This document shows, one piece after another, positions 48,864 to 62,700 of a DNA stretch of 64,000 nt. The position numbers and the translations under genes were made by a program. The notes below the pieces were generated by a model. That model had not been told where the DNA came from. It made no database searches and saw only the letters and a list, made by a program, of their open reading frames with translations. The DNA lies in contig OX422186.1 in the NCBI GenBank assembly GCA_949130485.1, positions 4,807,792-4,871,791 on the forward strand, in the 5' to 3' direction. This DNA is from Agelas oroides. Its lineage: Eukaryota > Porifera > Demospongiae > Agelasida > Agelasidae. Each line of letters starts with the position of its first letter. The stretch's first letter is position 1.

Positions 48864-50799
48864 TGTGGTTGTTAAAGTAGGACATTCTAGCAACATAACA
48901 AGAGTTGGCAATAAAGAAAACAGGTTAGACAATGTCATTCTCCAAATTCAGTCTTGGAATGCCCAATCTAATATAGCAACCACAGAGGGGCATTTCTCAC
49001 ACCATGTGGGTGACACACTCCAAAGTAATTCCTGTAAATTTGCTAAATACCTTAACTGAATAGCTTCCACTCTCGAAATTTCTATGGAAATCTTTTTTGA
49101 GCTGTATTTCCACTTGTGCTGGGAGCTAGCACTGGAAACTTAAGCCAAAGGGCATTTGCAGGTTTATGACCTTGACCATACCCACTTGTTAGTGAGATAT
49201 ATACCAATGGTCGTAGTTTTCCAGGCAGCGAATGCTTGTCCAACCTGAAAACTGCCTACAGGGCCAGAAATGGAGGCCCTATAAAGTGAGAGCAGTGTTT
49301 TCTACACTCGTTTGTGCAAACAAGAAGAGAAATGGCCCACCCAGTGCCGATCAAGACCTTTCCACAGCCAAGCCCAGCAGCCACCATGTCGATGTCGCCA
49401 AGATAGTGACAAAAACACACCTCCCCATATCCCACCTTTTCTGCTAGCATAGAACCTATGTGTATCTTCAAAACAGAACTGATAATATGCAGCTAAAGTT
49501 GGTTGAGGGGTTTTTCAGTTATCAGTGATTGAAGGGTTAAACCCTTTTGCACTGTTGACTCTTGTTTGTCAATGGCAAACAGTAGTGGTCAGTGCTGCTT
49601 CAACTTTCATGCACTCAACAGTGATTATATTCTACTGCACCATGTACAGTATAAGTAGTACTGATGAAGACCAGCACAGTCTGGATAAAACACAGCAATC
49701 AAGTTTTCATTCTTGCTGTGTTCAACTCCAAAACACCATCATTAGAAGTACTGTACATTCAAAGGAAGGTAGTCTAAACATTATGTAAATACTTCCAGTA
49801 AGGTAAGGATGCCATATACAGCCAACAGCACACAAGAGGTACATGTACATCATACTTCCTCAGGTATCTTTTATCCTGCAAATTAACTAAAGAGGAAGTA
49901 GCACACTGAGTTGGATTGAAATACTGCCCGGGTTCTTGCTTGGATAAACAAGCAACAAGTCTGGTGTAACACTAAGGAAATACAGTATGTACTGGTGGAT
50001 GGGCCTACCACACAGCGAAGTGTCTCTATTTCTCAGCCACGTGGACTATAACCTTCTGTATGTGTATATACAGAATGTCAACACTTGTCCAGTAAAAATG
50101 TATTGTTCATGGGAGTGACAGAGGCTCCATGGCATGAGCACTTATAGTTTTGGGCTGTTGGAGATCCTTTGGAAGGCTGATGTGTCAAAAACAAGTATGA
50201 TCTTGAATAAGATAATAGTTAGAATACACGGCAATGGAAATCCAGATTAGTTAGAGCACAGGTAGGTAAGAGATAGGGTTGGGCAGGTAAACAGGATTTC
50301 CAGTGCTGTGTCTGTTCTGGTACCATATGTTCCAACTGATTTGAATAAGTGCCCTTCAAAGCTCTTGACACACCCTCCTAACCCCAATCCTGTTGTACAT
50401 CAAAAAGGATGTATCTGTGGCACTATCACACCAATCAGTGAAGCAGTGTAATATTCACACACATCAGGAGTAATCTTGACACCAAACGCTACACATTTAT
50501 ACATAGTTGTCTCACTCACTTTCTCTTATATGAGCGTCCAGGTAGAAGGCTTCCGAACACCCGCCACCGCCTTTACAGCGACAGAATTGATCTCTGATCA
50601 CTCGCAAAAGGACTGCCTTCACAAATTAGGCCTAATACTATTAGAATCGGCAGAGAGAAGTCGACTTACTAAGTCAGATTTTATACTTCATGTAATCAGC
50701 GCCCCGCTAACCTTGAAACGTGATCTCAAAAGCACGTGCATACGAAAAATTGAAATTATTTTCTGGATAAATAGATCAGCAAGTTCGTTAGTAACGAGC

Positions 50800-53700
50800 A
50801 TGGCGACGGCAGGATCATTTTTCCGAGTCTTTTGCGAGTTCTTTGCGTCTCTGGGGACGCTTCTCTGGATCTCCCTGATGGAAACCTTCAAGTTCTTTTT
50901 GCCCGTGCAGAAGAAGGACGTGAGCAAAGAGATAGTGCTGATTACAGGTGCAGGGAGCGGCATTGGGAGGCTCATGGCGCTCAGGTACGTACATACTTTA
51001 TTTGTGCAGGTATGCAGTTCACTGGGTGGGAGAGGTGTCTGGTGAACAGTTACTTGGAAATGCAATTGATAGGGATATAGGCAGTCTATTGTTAGTGAGT
51101 CCAAATGACAGTGCAAAATATTCTGCGTAACTGTCACAACCACAGTCGAAATTTTGATCAATAGCCTTACAACACACATCTGGGCAGCAGCTGACATTAA
51201 TTACTGTATAGCCAGAAAATTTGACAGGGAATTGAATTTGGCAGTTGGGGTTGAAACTGCCGAATTAAAATCCACCGTACGCAACACGTAATGATGTAAT
51301 GCATGCAGTAGTGCTCTTGGCCCTGTCCGGCGCCCCTCTACGTAAGCTGTACTTGTATAGCTAGTTTGGCGCTAGCATGCTGCCAGTTTTATTTCTTGTA
51401 AATTTGTGGACTGATGGCTTTGTTCAAGTACCTCAAGTGAGAGATGGCAACACTCCTTCAGGGTTGTTAAATGGACCTGAGACACCACCGCCAATTTTAA
51501 ATTCTACCAATATTTTTTTTACGGTCAGTTTGGGGCCAAACCGCAAAATTTGAAGACCGCCAATATTTCCTGCTATACTTTATGTCATAGACTAGTAACC
51601 GGGATTGGAAACATCTCACGTGATGCGCACATATTCCATAGTTAAGCGCGTGGACACTCCGTGTTGCAGTTGTGGGTTGCCTTGAGGGAGAAGGAGCGAC
51701 CGACCGACAAGCAAAAACCTTCAGAAGCGAGAAATGTACTGAAGCTGGTGAGTTTTGCGGGGTACTGTGCGGTTTGGGAATGGTTGCGCTATAATTAGAA
51801 CGATAATTTTTGACTGATAGTCAATTTTATTGTCGTCATTTTAAAGCGTTAAACAAGCGCCTCTGTTTTGGTAATCTTTTGTGGAGCAATTACTCTGACT
51901 GTAGGTTTATGGCTTTAGTTTAGACCGTTTCAGAAGAAACCTCAAAGTCTGAAGTTTTGCATGGTTATAGTTTATGATGCCATCAACTTGTTTTTCTGAA
52001 GTTACAGAAGCTATGCTGCCATATTTAGCCTACGGTAGGTAAAGAAGTTTGTGGAGCAGTTACACTGATTGTAGGTTTATGGGTTTGCTTTAGAGCATTT
52101 CAGAAGAAAGCTCACAGTCTGAAGTTTTGCATGGTAATAGTTTTGGTGCCATAAACTTTCTTGTGGAGGAGTTTGTGGGGGGAGTTTGCGGTGTATTATA
52201 GCCATTTCATTTTTAGTATAGGCCTCTTGTCTTTGTGTAATGGTTATATAGTTTTTGGTCAACATGCACTCCCTGTACACCTACAGATACAGGTGGGAGT
52301 AAATTCCAGTTGGACATGAATTGTAAGAGAGAAGAAAGTAAACATGAAGCTCAAAACACAACCTTACTCTGTATCTCGATTCTGCCAAAGGGAACTACCA
52401 GTGTTGCCACTCACAGTATCAATTCCAGGACAGCTAGTTGATATCTAGCTACCAAGTCTGGTGCAAGCTTATCACTGCGCTCCCAGCATTCCTAGTCTCG
52501 TCCCCAGACCCCAGCCGCGAGGAGAGGGTCCGGTGACATTCGGCTGATTCCTTGGGCTTCATTGAAAATTCATAGCTAGCTGTATGCATAGTTCTCCGGA
52601 AAATTCTCCGCAGAAAGCAATCAACGTTAGTGAAGCCCAAGGGATTGGTCAAATGTCACCAGACCGTCTCCTCTCTGACTGATTCTCCTGGTCCAGTGGT
52701 CCCATGGGTGTGGCAGTGTCTGTTTGATCCTCCACAACAATTCTTTGGTTGTCAGTGGCAAAGAGGTTGTATACACGACAACCTCAACCTCAGTATCATT
52801 TCCACGACAACTAACTGATATCATAGCTACCAAGTCTGGTACAAACTTATCACTGTGCTCCAAGCATTCCAACTCCATGTTTAATAATTTTTCACTCACC
52901 GTCAATGACTGATTCTCCTGGTCTGGTTTTCCATACAGCTTATTTGTCTTGTTTCAATTGTATAGTGTTATTATTGATAGTATGATTTGTTTGCTTATCA
53001 ACTTTCAAGAGTGCATAAACCTATGTTCTTATGTGGTTTTGCAACTTCTTACATAAAAAATCTTCGTTTTACCTGTAAGTTGTGACTGTGTACACACGAG
53101 GAGTCTCTCTAGTTGTGCTCCATCTTTTGTAGGTATAGTGTAGTCACTCCAGTGCATGTAAACCACTGCGTCTGGACGTCCCGACACGATAAACTCGCAG
53201 TGGTTCATGGATTTTGACTGCAGCGCTGACCGCGCCTCATTATGGATGTGACCGGAAGTACCACTTCCTGTGTAACGCGGAGTGGACGCGAAATTGAGAT
53301 GTTTCCAATCCCGGTTACTAGTCTATAATATCTATGGTTATGTGAAGACTGCAGGAGCCAAGGTCAGGCAAAACATAGAGAAGGGATATGTGCATGCTTC
53401 CAGGAGAAGTATTGCAAAGCATGTACTGTTAGGAGTGCTGTAAATATGAGGGCAACGAGCTATGTGCATGTGACAACTTCAGGACCACAGTCAAAATATC
53501 TTCCTGTTCAACGTTAACTACAATACAAGCTACGCAACCATACATATTTCCTCTGTACCCCCTCTCTCCTCCTCCTCCTCCTCCTCCTCCTCCTCCCTCT
53601 TCTCCCTCCTCCTCCCTCTCCTCTCTCCTTAACAAAAAATAAACAATAGAAACAAGTGCCGTAAGTTTTCATATGAAAACAAGTGCATGTAGGAATGGAA

Positions 53701-56700
53701 TTGCCAAAAAGCAGCCAAACAAGGTAGGAATGATACCACAATACTTCGCACCATCCCTACATCTTGCGCCATTTTTCTAACCACACATACACCACAACCT
53801 GCTACGTACCATGTTAGCTTGTTTATAGCTAGACAAATGATTGCGACTCTTGCAGTAAATACTGTAACTCATCCCTCATGCATAGCAACATGCTCACTGC
53901 TCACTCTGTAGCCTTCCATACAATCCACATGCCCATAACTAACAAGCTGTTCACAATGCAAACAACCTTTCTCTCAGAGGTCACCACTAAACTACAACCT
54001 AGGGAACACTCAGACTTTCTTTGGACAGTACCATCTACATTTCTTCAACTACAGACCCCTTTCTGAGCATTCCTCACCCCTCATGTTTCCATAGTAATTT
54101 ATGTTAATACTTCCGGTCGCCATTTTGGAGGTCAAATACTGGTATGCTGTGAGCGTGTGAAACTCCGAAGAGAAGTTCAGCGAGAAAATGCCTCTGACTT
54201 GTGCACCATGCTGTACGCTAGCTAGATACTTACAGTATTGTACGTACCAGTGATGAAATGGTCGCTACACAAACGCGAGTACTCAGTAGGCTGCCAGTCT
54301 TTTCGATTGATCCATTTCTGCCTCTGGTCCACATCAGCAGGGATCCTGAAGAAGCTTTTCTCCTCTTTTCTATTCGTACAACATGGTGCGCAACAAGTCA
54401 GAGGCATTTCTCATCCTTTATATGTAATGCACCACCTGTGCATTACATATAAAGGATTGTGAGGGCTGGTGGTTGTCCGGTTGTTGTAGCTCAGTGGCAG
54501 AACACTGGCAGCTCAAACCATGTGTCATATTCAGTGAGAGCCAAAGAGTGATCTCCTACAAGTGGTCATGTATGTATGCAGAGCCAAACTTTGCAAAATT
54601 TGGCAGCAAATTTTGTATATCCAAGCAACTGAAACTAATCAACGATATTGTGGATTGACTGTCCTAGACATACCCAAAGGACTGATGGATGCTTTTTCAG
54701 AAACACTTCTCACTTTTCAAGAAACGGTCTGTTTTCTGCTAAAATGAACGTACAATTTATGTATCACACAATTCTTGTAAACATACAGCACTTAATGATA
54801 ATCACCCAAAAAAACCTTCGTCAGTCCACCTTACAGTACGTTAGTAGCCACATTGCTACACATACATGGATACTGAGTTTTGTTTTTGGTACGTGACAGA
54901 AAAAGATAACACAAACTTGACTATTCAAAGTAAACTTGCGTATGTTAAATTTGAAATTACGGTAACTATGTGTACCCGCTGTGTATCCCATAACCCTAAC
55001 TTCAGCATCTAGTTGTGTATGCATATTGTAGCTGTGCATAGAGGAGAGAACTAGATATCAACAACAAGAGTGTGTGATTGTGTGCATGCAGGTTTGCAGA
55101 GCTGGGTGCGAAAGTGGTGTTGTGGGACATCAACAAAGAATCTATAGAGGCTGTGGCAGGGGAGATCAAGGGAAGGGGCCTGGTGGCATTCCCCTTCTGC
55201 TGTGACTGCAGCAAGAGAGAGGAGATTTACCAAACTGCTGCACGGGTAAGGTGTATAAACAGTTAGCGTGTCCCAGACAATCTGTAAGTTTTGCAACCCT
55301 CAAATACTGCAAAGTATATTGCACCAAATATTGGTATACACATATGGTACTCAGATTATACTCACACTATGGGGCTATGTTTTTCCCAGACCCAATTCTG
55401 TTTTTGGGGGGTAGGAAGATAGGTAGTCATGGTGGGGGAAGCACATTTAATTTGTCCCCCTTGCCCTGTTTGCTATCAGCACCAGTAAATGTTGCAGTCA
55501 TAGGTAGACAGTGAAAATAGTACTTGGAAAAGTGATCTCAGAGGATCTTAGTTCCCATGCTTACTTTTCCTTGGGATGGAGGGGAGAACCTGAGAATAAG
55601 AGCACCAAGTTTGAGTCATGGCTGGATATCAATGTTCTTTTTCTTTGAATACTAGACTGTACTTAAGATGGTGGGTAGGTAGGGAAGTAGATAGACAGAC
55701 AGATAGACAGATAGGTAGATAGACAGATAGGTAGATAGATAGGTAGATAGATAGATAAGTAGATAGACAGACAGATACACAGGGGAAGCCATTCTCCAGG
55801 GTGTACAGTGGTCAGGGTGCCAGGTACATGTAAGCGAGCAAGTTAGGGTGATTATGTATGCAAACAAGGTAGGGATGATGCACGAAAGCAAAGGTCAACA
55901 TGGTAAACCCCCATCCCTACTGTACCACACTACAGTTAGACAGCATGCTTGAGAGCTGAATCTGCACCCATCCATGCAGTTATTAATGCTGTGCATGAGG
56001 ACTTTAGTTTTACACACTGATTACTATGACCAGTCTGCAGCCCATTCAAGCTCATGTGTCTAGGTTGTATCAGAGGCATGTAACAAGGGTGCCATGCAGT
56101 GTCACTACAAGTAGTACATGCTGCCAATAAAACTACTTGGTAGCTATCTGATAGCTACCTACAAGGCACACATACCTATACAACTGACACAATGTTGCTA
56201 AGATCATATTAGCCTTGTTCCTAGGCCATGTGGGGGAAGGAAAGTGGCCTGAGGATGAGGCTAAAAAAACCATGCCATGTACTTTTACGACACTATCATC
56301 AGTCTGCAGTCTACTCCAACTCACTGCTTAAAATTGTTTAACAGGTCGCGTATAACATAATGCCACCAAGGTACCACTGTAAGCTACCTGGTAGCTACCT
56401 GATAGCTGCTACCTGATAGCTACCTACAAGGCATACTGCTGGATCATACTAGCCTCATTTCCAGGCCATGTGGGAGGAGGAAGTGGCCTGAGAATGAGGC
56501 TACAACCATGAACTGCCAGTAAAGGTTTTGGTATGTTTTAGGAAGACCCACATGCACTGTCTAACTGTAGTGTGAAAAAGATGTAGGGATGGGGCTTTAC
56601 CAATATGTTGACCTTTGCTTCGTGCATCATCTCTACCTTGTTTGCATACTTTTTGGCATGCCATCCCGACATCTTTTTACTGTTTTTTAATGTTTCTTCT

Positions 56701-59700
56701 CCTGGAAGCAGGCACTCTCTATGTTTTACGTTTATACAACCTGACCCTATACCTGTTGCAGTCTTCACGTACTTTGAGTCAGCTGCTGCCTTCTTCGTAT
56801 TGATATCACTGTAAGCTATCTAAACACATGCTCAGTTAAGCTTCCGGGGGCGTACTTGCTATGAATAATGTTATGATAATCGAACAAAATGGCGTATACC
56901 GGCAAGCATAAGCGTAATCGCTGACTAGTTCGAGTTCTTTCTTTGAGAACGATAAGTGATTTCGCATTTGAATCATTGTTATAGCTTCAGCCATTATTGT
57001 GCTATCCTGGTGGAAAGTAGCCTCGTACCCAGGCCGTTAATTAGGAAGAACGGCCTGGCAACTTACCCAGGTTCAAACTGTATACGGATGTGACGTCAAA
57101 AAGATTACAGCTGCACCCATACAAGCCATGAATATTGGATAATGCATGTGATATTTAATCGTAGCCACGTGACTGTTCGTAATGTGCAAGCGCGTTGTTG
57201 TTGCCAGTAGACTCGTTACAGGCTTATATTGGATGGTTACTGTCTTACTTGTCGTCTGTAGACGAACCGCTTGCAGTAGACTCGCTCTCGCTCACCGATG
57301 TCGATGTGCCCGACTGACAGTAAGTACTAACTAGTACTGACCTGACACTGCTACTCTCGAACAGGTCCCTTTTTCTAAAGAATCCGTTTTGTCCGCAGGT
57401 ACTGTAGTTGTTACACACAAGTCAGCAGCAGGAGTTCGAACAAAAGCGTCGTTCCAAGCGCTAGCGGTACCACGGGACGGGTATAATACTGTGATGCATT
57501 TATGACGCAATTAAAATGCTCTACAACTGTCACGTGAAGCGTTCTGAAATCTGATTGGTACTGCCAACCCCAGTGCAGCGGAAGTCAACAGTTTGAACTC
57601 GGATAAGTTGCCAGGCCGTTTTTCCTAATTAACGGCCTGGATACGAGGCTAGGTGGAAAGTGGAAAGAAGAAAGAAAGTCAGAAGATAGGTGATTTGCCC
57701 GTTTTAGCGACTTGCCGGTTCGGTACATTGTACTTTAGTGATGCTTTCCAGCCAAGTTAACGGTCCTGTATTTTGGGGGCCATCCCTACATGGTAGTACG
57801 CCATGATAGCTTTATTATTGTATTCAGCTCGATTGATATCTGGTTCGTCCACTCTTTTTTCGTCTACTACTAGTTTCGTCTACTCCTTTTTCGTCTACTA
57901 ACACAGCGGCATTACAGCAAAGCATGTGCCAAGCTTCTGTACTTAACACCTCGATGCAGCGATGGGGCCACTTTTGCAACATAACAGCTAGCGCCTGTAC
58001 TTTCGAGGACACGGAACACCTTTGTTCCATACTTTTTCTGTTATGCCAACAACTAGCGATAGAAATTAGGCACGCCAGCTGTTCCTGTTCTAGTTCGAAA
58101 AAGTGAGCTACCCAAAATTGAAAACGTGTCCGTGCAATGTTTCTGTGGCAACCTCGTAGGCGGCACTCTACATTAACCAATCAGAATAGTATTACACATT
58201 TTTCACACATTTTCAAAGAAACTAATGAGATTCCTCAGTAAGTGTGATTATTACACAAATAATTTCACACTTTACAGAGAACTTTAATTACTATATAAGT
58301 ATCACCATAGTACAAAGCTATACCGGAAAATATCACGAGTTTGTTGCCATCTGTATTGTTACGAGTGCGCAGCAATGCCAATGGCAACAAACGAGTGATA
58401 TTTTTTCCGTACAACCTTCGATTTCATTGCACGTTCAGACGCACGCATGTGACTTGTAGTACCTGATATGGATTCTCGCGTAACTTGTAGTACTGATACG
58501 GATTCTCGCGTGACTAGTAAACTTTTTATAAACTGCGCGCAGCTGCAAGGCTTCCCCATTGACTCCCATACATTAGCGTGAGTTAGACGTATGATATTAT
58601 TATAGACAAAGTGGCTCGATCTGAGGTGTTATAGTTAACAGTTTACAGTAAATGGATATCATGTTAAATAATTTGGTTTCACATGTTCTGCTTCGATCGT
58701 GTATGATTTGTATGGTGTCTAGTGTTCGTTTCAGGGAAGCTGATACATGTAATATCTGCTGGTGTTGGGTTGTAGAGATAGTGGTTTGTATGTCGCCTGT
58801 ACCAAGTCTGTGGCTGGTAGTCATCAAGTTGCTGACCCCGATCTGACCCGTAATCTGAAGAACTCCATCCACCGCGAGAACCGACAGCACCAAGACCAGC
58901 AGGCAAAGGAAATTCATGCTCAGCTAACACCACAACTGAAACGCTGTGTTGACCTTGCAATAGAAAAAGGATCCTCATCCTGGCTTACAGCTCTCCCACT
59001 CTCCGACCATGGCTTCTTTCTTCACAAGGGAGAGTTCCGAGACGCCATCAGCCTCAGATATGACTGGGAACTGAAGAACACACCACAGACCTGCAGCTGT
59101 GGTGCCGCATTCACCATTGACCATGCCATGATGTGCCACACAGGAGGCTTTCCCACCATCCGCCACGATGAAATCCGCGATACTACTGCTACTCTACTAA
59201 CAGAAGTGTGCCACAATGTCGCCACCGAACCACCCCTACAACCACTTTCAGGAGAAATCCTCAACCATCGCACTGCCAACAGAGAAGACGGCGCACGACT
59301 TGACATCAGAGCGAGAGGCTTTTGGAACGGAGCCCAAGATGCATTTTTTGACGTAAGGGTTTTTCACCCAAACGCATCAAGCTACCGCTCCATGAGTCTC
59401 CAGGCAGCCTTCCGTCGTCACGAACAGGCTAAGAAAAGGGAATATGGAGAACATGTGCGTGAAGTTGAACATGGTGTCTTCACCCCTCTAGTGCTATCCA
59501 CAACTGGAGGTCTTGGCAGTGAAGCCACAACTTTCTACAAACGCTTGGCAGATCTCATCAGTTCGAAACAACAGAAACACTACTCCAACGTCATGTGCTG
59601 GCTAAGGTGCCGACTCTCATTCGCCATTCTACGATCAGCCATCATGTGCATCAGGGGCAGCCGATCATCCTACCATCGCCCAAGATGTGAGATCGACATC

Positions 59701-62700
59701 ACCCTTGCCACTGCGGAGGGTCTCCTCATTCAATAGAATTACTCCAACTTTAGACTTCCTAAAACTCCTTACTATTTTGTTTTCATGTTTTATACTTTTG
59801 TTCTTTTCAACCTGTGCACATTCCTTCTCTACATTATGAATATCATTTTGGTGTCTAAAAAAAAAAAAAAAAAGTCTGTGGCTGTTACTTTGCTGTGTGC
59901 ATGTTGTTTTGTTTGTCTATTTAAGTCCGGACCTTGGCAACTCTCTTCTTGCCACTGCTTCCTGGGTTGACTCAGCTTGGTGTTTCGCTGCCTGAGCTTT
60001 AATTAGCTTCTCTCTTTCTCCTTGCCGCTGCATCACCAATTGGTTCAGATTGACGCTTCCTATAAGGTTTTGACACGGAGGTCGTGACCAATAACGTCAT
60101 GTAAATGCTACTAACCAAACTTCCTACATTACGTAATAACACACATCACTGATCTTCTCTTTGACTGGGCTTCTCTTTGTCTATACTCTTCTGCATCCTG
60201 GGCTTGTGCATATTCTTGGGTTTCCAGCATTTCCCTAAATTTAAGGGAACACTTTCTGTCTCTTCCAAGTCCATGCTCTTATAAATGCTTTTTCAAAGGT
60301 CGCTTTGCTAACAAATTGCTGTGCTGAAATAGCTTCCTGTCTTACACTGGACACTTGTTGAGTCTGCGTATGCCCGGACTCTACCGTATTCAAAGTATTG
60401 ACCGTATTAAAATGGTGGACAGTCTCGATGTTAAATAGGAAACAGCTGGAAAAGTAGAGCATAGAACCGCTTTGCTCCCTATGAGGTACACGTACATCAC
60501 TTTTATTTTAACAATTTCAATGCTTCTGTCAGTTTTAGAAGTCGTTTAACCCTGTCTATATTCAGGTTTCAAAATTTTTCACTAGACTGACAAACTGACA
60601 GACGGACGAAACCAATTCCTTGACCCCTTTGCGCATGCACGCGTGGAGTAAGTAAGTTCTCTCTACCTATGGTGTTTCTCACACTTTACCAGGGTCTCCC
60701 CATTCCTTTTGATTTTTCGTTCGTACACGGAGTTAGCTTAGGAACGAGGCTACTATCAGTTAGTGCAGCCGGTCTTCCCGGAAGTCCTGTGTCCATGTAC
60801 ATATAAACAGCAAAAGATAAAAGCATATACGTACTGTGTAAGTATCACTATAGTACAAAGCTATTCTGGAAAATGTCACAAATTTGTTGCCGTCTGTATT
60901 GTTACAAGTGCGCAGCATGAGTAACAATGCCAACGGCAACAAACGAGTGATATTTTTTCCGGTATAGCTTTGTACTATGGTGTTTATCATACGAACCTTC
61001 GATTCAATTGCACGTTCAGACGTATGCACGTGACTTGTAGTACCTGATATGGATTGTTGTGTGACTTGTAGTACTGATACGAATTCTTGCGTGACTTGTG
61101 CTTTTTATAAACTGCGTGCAGCTGCAAGGCTTCCCCATTGACTCCCATACATTCGCGTGAGTTAGACATGTATGTAAAAGCAGAAGACAAAAACATTTTT
61201 CTAGCCTGTTACTATGTGGTTGCTATGTAATAGAGTGCATTATATTTCAGATAAAGCCTTGTAGTTTGTATCCCGCGGGCATCAAGTACAGGTAACTTTA
61301 TTTGCCTGGAGTTACGCAGAATTTTTTATGTGCATTCTCAACCGCTCAGCATTGCGATAACAGAATGGGTTGACTACAGCCGGATAGCCAGTCCGAGAAC
61401 AAGCCGCGCAGAAAAGCCTCAACAAGCCCAAAGAGACGAAAATCAAACCGGTAACGCTCTGTGCTCACGATGGCTACGAAGCTAGCTTTGAGGCTTGTTT
61501 CGTGGACTTAGGATGCCTTGAGAAACACAATTTTTCAACAGCGCTGTTGTAAAACAGCAGAAAGCATCACGGCATAGCCGTCAATTCTCATAAGGCTTCG
61601 CCACTCGGGCCCGTTTCCGGACTGGCTGTCGTCACCCATCGCAGTGTTGAACGGTTTCAAAGTCGTAATATTTGCAGCCACGACAAAACTGGTTTGTTAC
61701 TACAAGTAACTGAGTACCTGTAAGCTAGCTAGACTACTAGTGCAACCTTCGAAAAACAGCTGCGTTCACAAATAAACATCCACTGACATAGCAACACATT
61801 GAAGCGCATGCGCAAACGGGCTAGAAGCCAGTTATTAACCGCACCCTCGGGCTTTAGTTGATATATAAGCAACACCGCCCTCGGGCTGCGCCCTCGGGTG
61901 GTGTGCTTATATATCTACTAAAGCCCTCGTGAGCGGTTAATAACTATAACATATAAACTAACAGCAAATGACGTTGTGACAGTGACCATAACACAGGGAA
62001 TAAAAAGGGACATTTAGAGCTCTAACAGTTACCTAAAAGAGTTCTTGGCATAGCGTTTAAATCATGGTGAGGAGGTGATCAACCACATCCCACAGTTTTG
62101 CAATTGCTCAATTTTGTGGCTCAGGGTGTTCCGTAATCCATCCAGACAACACAGCAATAGTCTACATGGAGAAGTATCAGTGCATTGTAGAACTGTTTCA
62201 AGTGGTAGAAAGGGTCTGACCCTACTGATCCTGGCCGGGCTGCTCAAGCAGCTTTGCCTCAACTTGTGCACTTGGTCTGTCCAGGTAAGGTTCTGTCTTT
62301 GTTTCTTCCCAAACATCTCCCTTTCTCCTCACTCATGAGCATTGAACCATTGTGTTGGATACTGATCTGCTTAGCCGCACGCTTCTTATACATGTATCCT
62401 GAACATTAGTTGGGTTATTTTATACTCATCTTCAACTGGTTCTATTCAATCCAGTAGGCCACTGCTTGAAACCCTGCTTCAAGAACTTCCTGTAGTTCTT
62501 GGAGGTCCTTGCTGGTGAAGTACATATAGAGGGCACCTGTTTAAAGATTTGGCACTGTGTAGCCACTGCAGTGTGTGCTCTAATTGGAATGCACTTGTAG
62601 CTGGTACCCAAACAGTGAATATGCTTAAATTGTGGATGAAAACTATAATACGTAGTTACAAACTTATGGAATGATTGTTGAGCGTGCTACAGCCCTCCGA

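Larger units (their letters stand above)
42120..50799. other. Gene-poor region between YTHDF and the SDR gene
   Basis: Holds the DUF3504-like exon (43995-44282), a foldback hairpin at 43353-43425, the 734-bp element, tandem duplications and family D copy 3. Nothing else coding is recognised. YTHDF (minus) and SDR (plus) are divergent, so both promoters should be in here. Confidence 0.5.
59885..62061. other. SDR intron 2 segment without genes
   Basis: Family C copy 3 and the long hairpin at 61830; otherwise unremarkable. Confidence 0.5.

Noticed and set aside
50688..51197. 169-codon minus-strand open frame
   Set aside because: Shadow of SDR exon 1 and intron sequence.
54480..54555. tRNA-like A-box (tagctcagtggcagaac)
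   Set aside because: No B-box, anticodon arm or acceptor pairing could be found; at best an old SINE head.
58762..58816. Start Met of the retrotransposon frame
   Set aside because: It lies in host DNA before the target-site duplication, so it is not the element's start.
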